Positions 23,045 through 34,654 of a stretch of 64,000 bases of DNA are shown one piece after another (position 1 is the first letter of the stretch; the number at the start of each line of letters is the position of its first letter). The notes under the pieces were generated by a model that was not told the origin of the DNA, searched no databases, and worked only from the letters and a program-made list of their open reading frames with translations. The stretch is from contig VZQC01005068.1 of the NCBI GenBank assembly GCA_009823505.1, forward strand, positions 1,699,127 to 1,763,126, given 5' to 3'. Source of the stretch: Rhizomys pruinosus. Taxonomy: Eukaryota; Chordata; Mammalia; Rodentia; Spalacidae. Made by a program: the position numbers and the translations under genes.

Positions 23045-24480
23045 TTGATATCTGAAAGGGATATCAGCACACAACAAAAAACCCTGAATAACCAAAGCAA
23101 CCCTGAGTGAAAAGAGCAGTAAAGGGGGGATCTCTATATCAGACTTCAAGCTATACTACAGGGCAGGGCTATGGTCATAAAAACAGCTTGGTACTAGCAC
23201 AAAAACAGGCCTGTTGACCAATGGAACAAAACTGAAGTTCCAAACTTGAGCACATACAATTTCAACTACCTCATATTTGACAAGGGGTCCAAGAAGACAT
23301 AATAGAGGAAAGAAAGCATCTTCAGCAAGTGGTGTTGCTAAAACTGGATCACCACTTGTAGAAGAATGAAATTACACCCCTACCTCTCAACCTGTACAAA
23401 AGTCAACTCCAGATGAATCAAAGACCTCAACATGAAACCCCAAACTCTGAAGATGATAGAAGAAAAAGTTGGTAGCAGCCTATAAGACATAGGCATAGGA
23501 AAAGACTTCTTAAATCAGACAGCAGCTGTGCAACAATTAATGTCGACAATTGACTAATGGGACCTCATTAAACTCCAAAGCTTCTGTACATCAAAAGAAA
23601 CAATCGAGGAAATGAAGAGAAAACCCACAGATTGGGAGGAAGACTTCACCACAGATACATCTGACAAAGCTTGATTTCCAGAATATATAAACTACTCAAA
23701 AAATAAAGAAGAAAGAAAACAAATTACCCACTCAAAAGATGGAGCAAAGAGCTAACAGAGCCTTCACAAGTGAGGAATTAGAGATGGCTGAGAAACATCT
23801 TAAAAAGTGTTCAGTGTTGCTAATAATTAAGGAAATGCAAATGAAAACCACTTTAAGATATCATCTCACTCCAATAAGTGTGGCCAGGATCAAGAAAACA
23901 AAGGATTCCAAGTGCTGGAGAGGTTGTGGGGAAAGGGGAACACTCATCCACTGCTGGTGAGAATGTAAACTCATACAGCCACTATGCAAAGCAGTGTGGA
24001 GAACCTTTGGAAGACTTGGAATGAACTTGTCACCTACCCAGCCATACCACTTCTGGATATTTACCCACAAGACTCATCTTACCATAGAGATACATGCACA
24101 GCCATGTTTATTGCAGCTCTCTTCACAATAGCAAGGAGGTGGAACCAATCCAAGTGCCCCTCAACTGACAGGTGGATAGAGAAAATGTGGCACATCTACA
24201 TAATGGCATTCTATACCATGGTAAAGAAAGATAACCTCATGGACTTTGCAGGTAAATGGATGGAGCTAGAAGATAGCTCGAAGATAGGAGCTGAGTGAAG
24301 TAACACAGTCCCAGAAAAACAAAAGACGAATGGTATCCCTCATCTGTGGATGCTAGTGCCAATTACCTAATTGTATGGCAAACTGAGCAACGGAAATGTG
24401 ATCTGAAAACAACTGTGCTCTTATATTGTAGAATCTCTTAAACAATATACAAAAATAAATAAATAAATAAATAAATAAAT
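23045..24480 (+). pseudogene. LINE-1 ORF2 C-terminal region and 3' UTR, 5'-truncated
   Basis: Colinear with 9140-10500. The clearest open stretches are 23739-23960 (AFTSEELEMAEKHLKKCS, RGCGERGTLIHCW: the cysteine-rich C-terminal segment) and 23984-24298. The ORF ends with SLICGC then TAG at 24354-24356. The 3' UTR is short (ACTGAGCAACGGAAATGTGA, ACAACTGTGCTCTTATATT) and ends in (AAAT)n at 24452-24483. Frameshifts break the rest. It is the best-preserved ORF2 tail in the window. Confidence 0.9.
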
Positions 24481-24620
24481 AAAAGAAACAGAAAATAATT
24501 TTCCCATTTAGGCAATAATTGAATTATTAATGTGATCTGAAAACAACTGTGCTAGAATAAATAAATAAAGCTTAAAAAAAGAAACAGAAAACAATTTTCC
24601 CATTTAGGCAATTATTGCAT
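24392..24620 (+). repeat. Imperfect local duplication at an L1 3' end
   Basis: ATGTGATCTGAAAACAACTG occurs at 24396 and 24530, and GAAACAGAAAA(T/C)AATTTTCCC at 24485 and 24582. The second block is shorter, having lost part of the L1 tail. The outer repeat could be the L1 target-site duplication plus a further copying event. Confidence 0.75.
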
Positions 24621-25249
24621 TGAAGCATGTTAAGATCTTAACCACATCAGAGTGTATCATCTCAATCTCTTTTTAATGAGTCTTGTGAAAAATGGTTGAA
24701 AATATTTTTTATTTGAAAGGATAGTGAACCATAGAGGAGACACATCAAATACAATTGTGCCTTACAACCGCACCAGAGAATTCATTGTTTACTAGCTTTT
24801 TATGAATAGCTATCTAATTATCTTTGGATATAATGAATGGAACCCCCTTCTGATGAGCTAGGTATATCAAGAATATGATCAATTTTCAAGATACAAATGT
24901 AGAATCAACATGGAAATAGCAAAAATTCAGGGTCTATTAATGATTAACCAAAATTATGAGCAATAATTTTATAGGCAGCTTGCCAAACTTGGTCTCTGCT
25001 TTGTGTAGATATCAAAAATATCAAAGTGCAGAGCCTTCGATACTGCTGCTAAGAAAGAAAATGGACTAGGACTATTCCTTTCCATCTTTCAAAAAGCCAG
25101 GGAAATTGTTAATCCCACTGTATTTTCCAAAATAAAGTATAGTGAAAGTTTCCTTGTGGGAAGTTGGCACCAATTTATGTAGTGCTCTGGGTCAGTACTT
25201 ATTGTTGGACAATAGGAGGAAGCAAGTGTTAGTTTGAGTGTTGGAACAA
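24621..25249. other. No gene recognised
   Basis: AT-rich single-copy-looking sequence. Confidence 0.4.
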
Positions 25250-25480
25250 TGCACTTATTTCTTTCTGTATCAATTTCTACCTATGATACCTTGGGCAAGT
25301 CATTTATATTTTAGTTTTCCTATTGTTAAGGACATAGGACTACTTGGCTATTTAGGAATTTAATTAATAGATGTTTGTCAAATATCTACTATGAGCCAGA
25401 AACTTTTACAAGAACTGTACATGAAGAAATGATAAAATGATAGGTTCCTATCTTCCTGAAGCTCATGTCTCAGTGAAGAA
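25250..25480 (+). repeat. MIR and adjoining ancient repeat, diverged
   Basis: CTTGGGCAAGTCATTTATAT is the MIR core (CTTGGGCAAGT..TT). 25370-25470 (ATATCTACTATGAGCCAGAA, GAAGCTCATGTCTCAGTG) resembles another old mammalian repeat end. Confidence 0.5.
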
Positions 25481-26214
25481 AATTAAAAATTTATAGTCTA
25501 TCATGATTTTAAATTTTAAGGAGTTTAAGATTTCACAAATATAAAATATATAGCATAATTCTTAGCACATGGATGGAACTTAAAATATGTGATATTCATT
25601 CCCTGTGTTTAGATTTACTGAGCATCTTCTTTGTAGGAATCAAGTCTATCTGGTCAGGTTTCATGATAGTGTAAATATTTACATTTTCTCAAGTACAGAC
25701 TATGGTACATTCAGTTCATAAAGACTGTGTAGAGTATTAAGATCATTCATAGACTTGTAGACATTCACATAAAATAAATTATAATAAATAAAGGTGTGAG
25801 ATATAGAGTACAATTTTTTCTACATACAGGAACAATGCTAACAGGTGAGTTCTTGAATATGTAGGATTTTTCCTCTGTCGATATATAATGTCAACATCAT
25901 CATATTTTTCTCCTTAGAGATGTTAGTCTATAGTACCTATTTGTTTTTGTTGCATTTTCTCCAAGGTGTGGGCTAATACCATGTTGTAATAATACTCAAG
26001 TAAAAGTGCATACTGATACCTACTAATTAAATAATTATAATTAAGTAAATTTAATGGATAATGTTATAATACTCAGATATTATCTACTAAAAAGTATCCA
26101 TAGTTTTTTTTTTTTTTTCCAAAATTGGCATGATGAGTCTTGGTAATTTTTAATTTCTTTTCACTTTTTTTCTTTTCCTTTTTCTTTCTTTCTTTCTCTT
26201 TTTGTTTTGTTGTT
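25481..26214. other. No gene recognised
   Basis: AT-rich, with poly(T) at 26106-26119 and a T/C-rich stretch at 26155-26220. Confidence 0.4.
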
Positions 26215-26340
26215 ATTTTAAAGACAAGGTCTGGCTAACCTGGAACTTGCTATGGGGAAAGGTTGGCCTCAAATTCAAAGATCTGCCTTCTGCTTCCCAA
26301 GTGCCTGGATGAAAAGTGTACACCACAACCCTGGCCGCTT
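26215..26340 (-). repeat. Old B1 SINE, antisense
   Basis: AGACAAGGTCTGGCTAACCT, GGTTGGCCTCAAATTCAAAG and GCTTCCCAAGTGCCTGGATG follow the reverse-complement B1 order, with many changes. Confidence 0.75.
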
Positions 26341-26987
26341 CTTTACTGTTTTTTTAAACGTCAAAATCAAGCCATCTACTTCTAGGTAGATTTTTGTTAG
26401 GATGTCACTGTTGTATGAATTTTCATGATTTGCTGTGGATATTTGTGTTTTTGTTGCCTACTCTTTCTGTCCGCAATATGCTGCATTTATTGAAACTTTT
26501 TATTTCCTTCAGTTTTGTTTCATGATTTCACTTTAAAACTCTTATATAATGTGTTAAATTTGTTCCCAAGTCTTCTATAAATTTGTTGTGATTGTCAATA
26601 GACTTATTCAATTCATTTCTTCTATTTCTGATTTATAACCATGCTCTGGAAGCTTATATATTAATCATGAGTATTGTAAAGCAGCAGTCTTGATGGAGCT
26701 ACGTTTTACTTAGCTTGTAAGACAAATAATTCCGATTAGTTAACTAATTCGATTTCCTATGGAGACACCTATATCTTCTGTAAAAAATAAAAATTTTATT
26801 TCTTTCCAATTTTTAGAGTTCAAAGTTTTATTTAATTATATAGACTGAAACTTTAAAAAGTTACACATTGTTTAATTTTATAATTATATTTATACTATAC
26901 AAGATTCCAAAAGCTTAGCAGAAATCACTTATAGAATAATTTAGATTTAATGTGATTTAGAGGAAGAAATTCGTATTTTTCAGTAGC
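26341..26987. other. No gene recognised
   Basis: Very AT-rich. Nothing identified. Confidence 0.4.
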
Positions 26988-27036
26988 TTCTGCAAGAGCA
27001 GTCAGCTCGTACACTGCTTAGCCATCCTCTCCAAAC
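26988..27036 (-). repeat. B3 SINE head fragment, antisense
   Basis: CTTCTGCAAGAGCAGTCAGC and CCATCCTCTCCAA: only the tRNA-like end is present. Confidence 0.7.
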
Positions 27037-27057
27037 CCCCTAGTTTCTATTTTCAAC

Positions 27058-27265
27058 ATATGAGTGTTTATGTGAAGTTAATGTAAGAATGACAGACTGT
27101 GGTCCATGCAGTGCACGCCTGGAGAAGACAGGAGGAGCTCGCCATTGGATCCCCTGATGATGGAGTTTGGGCTGCCATGGTGGGAGCTTTAGGATTGGAA
27201 ACCTGGGTCTTCTGCAAGAACAGCCCAGTGCTCTTAACCTATGAGGCATCTGCCTTTCAGGCTCG
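27058..27265 (-). repeat. B3 SINE, antisense, diverged
   Basis: ATATGAGTGTTTATGTGAAG at the tail side; GGCTGCCATGGTGGGAGC; GGTCTTCTGCAAGAACAGCC and GCTCTTAACC at the head. Confidence 0.75.
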
Positions 27266-27489
27266 CGATGTGCCTTGTTTTTAAAATATCAATACTGTGA
27301 AGTAATATTTATTTCTGTAGAATTTTTCTCTCACTTACACCATCTGATCTTTTTTCTTTTTCTTTATATTATGTTAATATCATTTATGGTTTCATTTTTT
27401 TTATGGTAGAATCTGCTAGTTTACTTGAAACTTCACATATGTTAACTCATGATGTATATTTTGCTGGCCAGACTTTTTTGTTTCAAATT

Positions 27490-27660
27490 TTTTTTTGTTT
27501 TTTGGTCCTTTTGAGGACAGGGTCTCCCTTTAGTCCCAGCGTTGGCCTGGAGGTAGTTCACTACTGAACACCAGTACTGGCCTTGAATGACTGCAGAGAG
27601 ATCTGCATGTTTTACTGCGCTCCTGAGTTGCTGGGATTAAAAGGACATGCCTTGCCTACG
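27490..27660 (-). repeat. Old B1 SINE, antisense
   Basis: GAGGACAGGGTCTCCCTTTA, ACTGGCCTTGAATGACTG and GAGTTGCTGGGATTAAAAGG. Diverged, with an internal insertion. Confidence 0.7.
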
Positions 27661-27964
27661 CCGACATGGCAACGCCGCCTCGACAGGAGACTTTTTGGTA
27701 TTCTAAATACTGGCCCGGTAAAGTACAGCTTATAAAATTTTAACGTCTATGGTAACGCTAAGTTATAAGTTTACAGTTTTACATCAGAATCAATCAATAT
27801 TTTTCAGATGGGGCTAAATGTCAGGCCCTATTAGGATTTAAAGGCTCTAGAGAACGTAAAAGAGACCACTGCGATGCAATTTAGCAAGGAATAAAAAACC
27901 CATCAAGGATGCATGAAGAACAAGAACTTTCGTGATTTAAAAAAATTAGACTTTTTAAAACAAG
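27661..27964. other. No gene recognised
   Basis: Contains one copy of the ACTTTTTAAAA target site at the right edge. Otherwise nothing identified. Confidence 0.4.
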
Positions 27965-28350
27965 AACTGGTTATCCCTCATCTGTGGATGCTTTAGAGTG
28001 CCAATACCTAGGTTGTAAGTATTCTTGCTGCCAGCCCCTTGAGCTTTGTCTAAAGCTAGTTGGGAGTGAGTGGCCATATTCCGGAAACGGAAACAACAAC
28101 AACAACAACAACAACAAGATAAGGACTGCATCAAAGAACTGACTGAAAACAGGTGAACTTCTGCCGTCAAAACCAAGTAAACTTCCACATGGAAGAGTGG
28201 TAGTATTTGAGAAAGACTTGAGAGAAAGAGATAGAAAAGAAGGCGGATGCTTTGGCAAGGAATGCATGAGCTTGTGGGGTGGGGGAATGGGGTGGACACT
28301 AGCGCGTCTCTAGATTTGATATACAGAAAATAAATTAATAAAAACTCGAA
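27965..28350 (+). mobile_element. 5'-truncated L1 3' end
   Basis: Begins at the ORF2 terminus (GTTATCCCTCATCTGTGGAT), then a 3' UTR with (CAA)n at 28092-28118 and a G-rich tract (TGTGGGGTGGGGGAATGGGG) near 28273-28292, and an A-rich end with AATAAA-like AATAAATTAATAAAAA. ACTTTTTAAAA occurs before (27951-27961) and after (28350-28360) as target-site duplication. Confidence 0.85.
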
Positions 28351-28757
28351 CTTTTTAAAAGTCAGTAAGTTTAATAAAATTGACATTAGAAACATCAGTT
28401 GTATACTAACCATTAATTTCTTTTTGGTCACTGTTTACATTTTCCCAATCTTTTGACTATCTCTCTGCACCTCCAATTTTTACTTTATTTCTGCTCAGTT
28501 TCATGTCTCATCTAAAAATATTGTTGATTTTATTGCTCTTTGAGCACTTTAAACATAAATATTTAAAGACTGGTCTATAAATTGTTCGTTTAGGGAGAAC
28601 TCACATTCTGAAAATTTGTCTGGGTTGCTGTTTCTTTGTGCTGTCTACAGTGAGTCGTCAGCACATTCATTTTTCTTAGGAGGATTTCTGTATGTCTTTA
28701 TTTTGCATTTTTGCTTTCCTTTCTATCACGGGCTTTGATTTCACTCTTCGAGCTTCA
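28351..28757. other. No gene recognised
   Basis: AT-rich. Nothing identified. Confidence 0.4.
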
Positions 28758-28772
28758 GGTCAGAATTGAGTA

Positions 28773-29189
28773 GTATTATTATTATTCTTCTTTTATTGAT
28801 GGCTTTCGTGTATTCGTATCATTTTCCAATTCAGTTAGGCATATATCCCCTTCCCTTCCCCCCACCCACCCCTACTCCATCCCAGATTATGCATTCTGCA
28901 TAACTTTTCTGCATCTTTTCTGTTTTTTTTTTTGTTGTTTGTTTTTTTTCAGTCTTTTAACAATAAGTGATAATTTGTGAGTACAAGCATCCTTCATATA
29001 AAACCAATTTGCAAGCAGTTGTGCCCAAACCCACACAGCTCATGGGTCCCACCATCCAGCAGGGGGGGCTTGTATGTTCAATCAAGTTGATCAAATGAGT
29101 GTCCAGTCTATATTGTTGTAGTTTCACCATTCACCCCAATCGCAGCCCTTACATTCTACTGCGCTCCCTCTTCCGCAGATTGTTCCCTA
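28773..29189 (-). mobile_element. Family X repeat, copy F, antisense, 5'-truncated
   Basis: Reverse complement of the 3' part of the repeat seen at 47500-47985: CATTTTCCAATTCAGTTAGG, AACAATAAGTGATAATTTG, ATCAAGTTGATCAAATGAG and TTTCACCATTCACCCCAATC. A perfect 15-bp target-site duplication, GGTCAGAATTGAGTA, flanks it at 28758-28772 and 29190-29204. Confidence 0.85.
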
Positions 29190-29254
29190 GGTCAGAATTG
29201 AGTATTATAATGGTGGTTGGTGGTTCTGCCTTCGGATATTGTTTAAATAAGGTT

Positions 29255-29514
29255 TTTTTTTTAATTTTTTATTAATTTTCTTAATTTTATTTATGTATGT
29301 GTATGAATGTACTGCCTGCATGCAAGTTTGTGCACCAGTGTCGTGCAATGCCGCGGAGGTCAGAAGAGAGTCTCGGATTACCCTGGAACTGGAGTTCTCC
29401 TGGAATTGGAGTTTCAGACGGTTCTTGGCCGCCATGTGGGTGCTGGGGATCAAACCCGGGTCCTCTGTAAGAGCAGTCGGTGCTCTTAACCGCTAGGCCA
29501 TCTCTCCAGCCCCA
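29255..29514 (-). repeat. B3 SINE, antisense, with internal 17-bp duplication
   Basis: Head CATCTCTCCAGCCCC at the right end and T-rich tail at the left. CTGGAACTGGAGTTCTC is followed by a near copy (29383-29415). AAATAAGG flanks both ends. Confidence 0.9.
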
Positions 29515-30002
29515 AATAAGGGCGTTTTTGGTGGTGCCCGAATCACAGTTTACTTGTGAGCCTTACACTAAGTCTTTGTGATTTGTTATTTTTTTTCAGA
29601 CTTTTATCTGTCACTAGACCACACCTCTTTGCTCCTGGCTTACACAGGATTGGCTCCTTTAACGCCTGAGGCAAAGTAAGACCTCAATGCCACCCAGGGG
29701 TGGCATCTTGTAAACAGCTCCCTTCTCTGTGAAAAACCAAGATCTCTTACTGTTTGGGGTTTTCATTTTCTTTGGGATATAAGAGAGATGTACTTTATTT
29801 TTAAGCCATTTTTTTTCTTTTTTTTGCCTTTTAATACCATTATATGATTCAAGCACTGGAGTTTAAAAGTAACAGGAATTTATTTTGCTTTTTGTACTAC
29901 ATTATTTATATCTTTTTTTCACATGCTGTGGCATGGGCCACCTCACCCCCACCAATGTATAATAAATTAATGTAGTTTTAAGGTTGTTAAGAAACAAATA
30001 GT
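29515..30002. other. No gene recognised
   Basis: AT-rich. Short palindromic CCACCCAGGGGTGGCATC at 29691. Nothing else identified. Confidence 0.4.
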
Positions 30003-30075
30003 GCTCAGCTGGGTGTGAGGACTTTTGCCTATAATCCTAAATTCTAGGCCATCCTGGGCTGCAAAGTAAGACCCA
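30003..30075 (+). repeat. B1-like SINE fragment
   Basis: AGCTGGGTGTGAGGACTTTT, CCTATAATCC and GGCTGCAAAGTAAGACCC follow the 7SL-derived monomer order with a deletion. The A/G-rich tail merges into the purine tract. Confidence 0.45.
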
Positions 30076-30235
30076 GGAGAAGGAGGAGGAGGGAGGAGGA
30101 AACAGGGAAGGAGGAGGAAGAAGAAAAGAAGAATGAGGGAAAGAAAGGAAGAAAGAGGAGGAAGAGTAGGAAGAAGAAGAAAGGAGGAGGAGGAAGGAAA
30201 GAAAGGTAGGAAGAATAGGAAGAGGAGGAGGAGGG
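30076..30235. repeat. GGA/GAA-rich polypurine tract, left part
   Basis: Almost pure purine on the plus strand. It ends GAGGG at an LTR boundary and continues at 32486 on the far side of the LTR element, so this was once one tract. Confidence 0.9.
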
Positions 30236-30387
30236 TGTTGGGTTATAAAAAAGGGCCATGTATCCCCAGCCCCAGCCCCCAGATAAAAATGCACATGAGG
30301 CTTAAGTCATGCCAGGAACAAGATTTACTTCCATGTGGAATTACCAGAGAGGACTGCCTGCAGCCACGTAGTGCAACTGGACATCAT

Positions 30388-30446
<59 letters not shown>

Positions 30447-30575
30447 CCTGGGGCCCACCCACTTATAGCCAGGGGCTGGGGCCTCAGGTACAGAGGAAGT
30501 GATCAGAAGATTGACAGCCTCTGAAGGAAGTGGGCATCTGTGTCCCTTGGGATTCTGGGAAGCCCAGACCTAACA
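30236..30575 (-). repeat. LTR, left copy (3' LTR), expanded by (GA)n
   Basis: Starts TGTTGGGTTATAAAAAAGGG and ends CCCAGACCTAACA. It is a direct repeat of 32212-32485 except for an extra block holding (AG)n at 30391-30443. On the minus strand TATAAGTGGG serves as a TATA box. Confidence 0.85.
30391..30443. repeat. (AG)n microsatellite inside an LTR
   Basis: Pure AG repeat of about 53 bp, absent from the partner LTR, which has only GAGAGAGA at that point. It expanded after insertion. Confidence 0.95.
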
Positions 30576-32211
30576 TTCCAGCCTTTTGCTTATGATAAGG
30601 AAATGGGGCGCTGTTCTCTCTTTTGTATCTGCTTCAGAGCTGATGAGGGCGAAGTCTTGGGGGACAGCTTTCAGGCTGGAGGGTTAGAATCCGGTTTCCC
30701 ATTTTGGCTGCTCTGGGTGCTCTGCTCGTTGGGTTTGGTCCAGATTGATAGTGGCCAGGACTTAGTGGACATTTTCTCTGCAATGGAAAAAAACAAGCTG
30801 GTTGAGTCTTACATGAGTATACCAGTGCAGGGACTTGACTTCAAAGTACCAACAAGGGGCTACTGGGAGCATTAGCAATTGGAGGGTCCCTGTCAGGGTC
30901 TGCAGAGGGAGAGAGGACTTGTACCCTGGTTTGAGAAATTGGAAAAAAAGTTTTAGTACACAGAGCTCTAGAATGAGGGCCAGATTTAGTACACAGGGCT
31001 CCAAAATGAGAGCCATATCCATGAGAAAATAAAAGGAGGTATTTACTGGCATGGTACATTAACTCTATCACCTATTCTGAGCTATTTTCTAACATGACAC
31101 AGTAGATTCCTTACTTGGCACAGTAGGTCTCTCACCTATCTCTCTGATGATAAGTTATTTCATTTTCTTTTCTTTAGATTACAGTTTCCTGTTGGGGTGT
31201 TTAAAACCACACACAGTTAGCTCAGATAAATGAAGTTTATTTTGATGTTAAGGTCACTTGAGGCTCTAGTCTCTATCAGGCCTTGCACCTGGCTCTCTTC
31301 ACCAGTTCCATCCATGTGAGGATAAATTCAGGCTTTGCTTGAACATAGCTTCCCTTTGAAGCATGAGGAGTTTCTCCTCTATATGGACTTTCCTCCCTTG
31401 ACTGGACCCTGGCGGGATGAAGTCCTTTTAAGTGAATCTCCAAGACCTCCGTGGCCTGAGATGACTGGTGGCTCACTGCCACAGGACATGTACAAAGGTG
31501 CCGATGCAGGATCCTAAGACCCAAGTTGACCTCAGAGGGTGAGGGCAAATCACAGGGGAGGCCAGAATTACGGGTCCAGATTCTGTCCCCAGCATCCAGG
31601 TGGACAGCAATCTGGATGGAAAAATTGAGGGATCCCTGATTACGCCAGCACTTGGGGGTCCAAAATGGGGAAGCAGAATGGGAGGCTAAAATAAAGGAAG
31701 AATCGGAGGGAAGACAGAGGCAGAGGGAAGGAGGGCGAGGGAGAAGGTGGGAAGCAGGAGAGAGTAGGAGAGCAGAGAGCTGTACCGCCTGCTCATGGGA
31801 ACCCAGTTTGAGGCAGTCTGCGAGCCTGTGGATTCAAAATGGTGTTGGTGGGAGCACAGCATGGCAGGATCAGGAACCCAGTTTGAGGCAGTCAGCAAGC
31901 CTCAGTGGTCCAAAACAATGAAGGGCTAATGCTGAGAGGAGGAAGTACAAGGGGCAGAAGCGGGGAGGGGGGGAAGGAGGGGGGGAGAGAGGGAAGGAGG
32001 AGAGCAAAAGAGCAGAGTGGTACCTCATCATGAAATGCTGGTTGTCCTGAGAAATACACTGCAGCAAGTCCGTTCCAGGGGTTCCCAAACAAAAAGGAAG
32101 TCCTTTTTGGGGTGAGAGCTGGAGTGTGCCCTGCCAGATCAAAAACCAGCGAGCACTCCACTTGATAAAAAAAAAAAATAAATCTCGTGCCCCTAGTCCA
32201 TGGCACCATAA
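30576..32211 (-). mobile_element. Internal region of a non-autonomous LTR element
   Basis: 1.64 kb between two LTRs with no retroviral ORF on either strand. On the minus strand, 3 nt inside the right LTR, TGGTGCCATGGACTAGGGG (32208-32190) occupies the primer-binding-site position. TGGTGCC starts are used with tRNA-Phe and tRNA-His; neither matches fully. A second purine-rich stretch lies at 31690-32010. It probably depended on an autonomous ERV, as ETn-like elements do. Confidence 0.7.
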
Positions 32212-32485
32212 TGTTAGGTTATAAAAAAGGGCCATGTATCCCCAGCCCCAGCCCCCAGATAAAAAGGCACACGAGGCTTAAGTCACACCAGGAACAAGAT
32301 TTACTTCCATGTGGAATTACCAGCAAAGGCTGCATGGCAGGCAGAGAGAGATGGTGCCTGGGGCCCACCCACTTATAGCCAGGGGGCGGGGTCTCAGGTA
32401 CAGAGGAAGTGGTCAGAAGATTGACAGCCTCTGAAGGAAGTGGGCATCTGTGTCCCTTGGGATTCTGGGAAGCCCAGACCTAACA
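32212..32485 (-). repeat. LTR, right copy (5' LTR), 274 bp
   Basis: Starts TGTTAGGTTATAAAAAAGGG and ends CCCAGACCTAACA, with the minus-strand TATA box CTATAAGTGG. GAGGG precedes the left LTR and follows this one (32486-32490), a 5-bp target-site duplication, though within repetitive purine sequence. Confidence 0.85.
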
Positions 32486-32816
32486 GAGGGAGGAGGAGGA
32501 AGAACAAGAAGCTGAGGAGGAAGAGAAAGAGGAGGAGGAAGGAGGAGAAACAGTAGGAAGAGGAGGAGGCAGGATAAGAAGAGGAAGAGGAGGAAGGAGG
32601 GGATGAAAAGGGAGAAAGTAGGAGAAAGAAGAAGAAGAGAAGGAGAAGGAACAGGAGGAAGGAAAGGAGAGGAAGAGAAGGAAGAGGAAGAGGAAGAAGA
32701 GGAAGAGGAGGCTGGGGGAAGAAGAAGAAGAAGAGGAAGAGAAGGAAGAAGTGAAGGAGGAGAAGGGATGAAGATGGAGAAGACAAAACAGAGGCAGAGA
32801 GACAGAATATGACCTG
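32486..32816. repeat. GGA/GAA-rich polypurine tract, right part
   Basis: Over 300 bp of nearly pure purine (AGGAGG, GAAGAAG units). Long open frames here are artefacts of the composition. Confidence 0.9.
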
Positions 32817-34654
32817 ACCTGGCATATTTAGATCTCTGGGCCTGCTTAAAAGATCTCAGCATATGAAAATACTGTTAGGATTAATCCAAGTACACTGTTT
32901 AGAAAATTAAGAAAACGATAAAATCTAAAAGTACTAGTAACAAACTTCTTTCTCTTATTTTGTATTTAAATTGACATTATTTTGACAATGCTTCGAAGTG
33001 ACAGGGACTACTCCTGAAGATTGGTTGTTAATAGTAGCCTGGAAGAAATAGTATTTGCTATTTTCTTGCTTATTTTCAGGCATAATCAAGATTTGAGATT
33101 CTAAGTATGGGGCCAACTTCATAAAATGCTGGAATTTACCAGATACTAAATACTTTGCTGATATTATGTTCCTTTCTATAGGAAAGTATCATTCACTATT
33201 ATAGATAGCCTTGGTCTACCTAAGTATCAGAGCTCTTAAATGAGCTCAACACTTTATAGAAGTCCCATATCTATGAGTTTCCGCTGTCACCTAGGACCAT
33301 TTCACAAACAAATGTCTAGATGTTAGAAGTCATTGAATTAATCTTTGCCCTGATTATCAAATAAAAGTTCTCCAATTTTTGTGAACATATAAAAATAAAA
33401 AAAATAAAGAAAAATCAATTCCTTTGTGTCTGCATCATTTGTGTTGATGAACACTGACGTTTGTGGACATTTATGTGTTTTCTTTTAATCTGGAGAGGCC
33501 ATATATGTCCTAAAACCATGCAGTCACAGGAAACATGTGAGAGCAGTCATATCATTAAATATACACATGTACTTCCTCCTTCCTTTTTCCTGGCTCTAAC
33601 CTAGAACTGTGATTCAGGTGGTCCTGGGAAATCCCTGATCTAAGCTCTGTGCATGCCATTATTTATATCTTTAAGAAATTACACTGTAGAAATTCCTATT
33701 TATTTTTACCAGTCATATAAATAGTGTTGAAAGTTGAATTTTGTATTCTGTCATTGCACAATGGAATTATCAAAGCAAATTTTTGTTTGCTAAGGAATCT
33801 CCCTTTGCATTCAGTGGTTTTGTGTGAAATTACCAAAGGATACTTATTTAATTGCATATATATTCTTCAAATTTGGACTTTCTTTTCATAACTATTTTTT
33901 TCTGCTTCTCTCAGACTATTATAGGAGATTCCCAACAGTCTATCTGCCACTCTTCCTCCAAACATGTACCCTTCTCTCTCTTACATATCTGGTCACTATA
34001 CCCCCTTTTCTCCCAGGCAGTGTCCTAGCACCTTATCTTACATACAAGTCTCTCTCCTGACCTGTGCCTATCTCCAGCTCACCCTACAATCTTCCAACTT
34101 CCCGCATGCTCCATATTTTTCCTGCTTCCTTTTCTTTTGATAACACTTTCCTTTTCCTCCTTAATTCTACACACCATTGAAGACTGATCTTAGGTCTGAG
34201 AGTTGAGAAACATGAGCACCATTCTCAGTTCTGTGGTCCACTGCAGTTGCGGAATTTTTCCATTGAATCATTTAGCACAATAATCGAGGTGTCTCTCTGT
34301 TAGTATGTCTTTTCAATTATGACTTTAATTGATTTGGTTTAAAATGAAATTTATTCTGGAATAGCATGGAATGTGTAGGGAATTTGCAAAGATGATGCAG
34401 AGCATTCTCATAAAACCCCTGGAAATGTCAGTTCTCTAATGTGATCACTTTATCTGACTGTGGTATATTTGCCAAAACTAAGAAACCAACACTGCTATAT
34501 TACTATCAGTAATCTCTCAAATTTATTCAAATTTCATGTTTCTCCATCAATAGCCTCCTTTTGCAGGCACAGGCTAGTTTACTAGATTGCCTGTAGTTGC
34601 TATTTTGCTCTAGTTTCCTCTGATTGGTGACAATTCATCTTTATGTTTTCTTAG
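32817..34654. other. No gene recognised
   Basis: 1.8 kb of AT-rich sequence without repeats I can name. The open frame at 33824-34060 has a hydrophobic start but no family features. A C/T-rich stretch lies at 33900-34140. Confidence 0.4.

Noticed and set aside
23861..24298. Zinc-finger gene from the CGERGTLIHCW stretch
   Set aside because: This is the cysteine-rich end of L1 ORF2, colinear with other copies in the window.
27955..28431. 158-codon minus-strand frame
   Set aside because: It lies antisense to an L1 3' UTR; the Cys/Leu run is the (CAA)n repeat read backwards.
30037..32862. Long frames over the purine tracts (up to 149 codons)
   Set aside because: Low-complexity Glu/Arg/Lys/Gly or Ser/Pro/Leu/Phe strings caused by GGA/GAA repeats; they also cross LTR boundaries.
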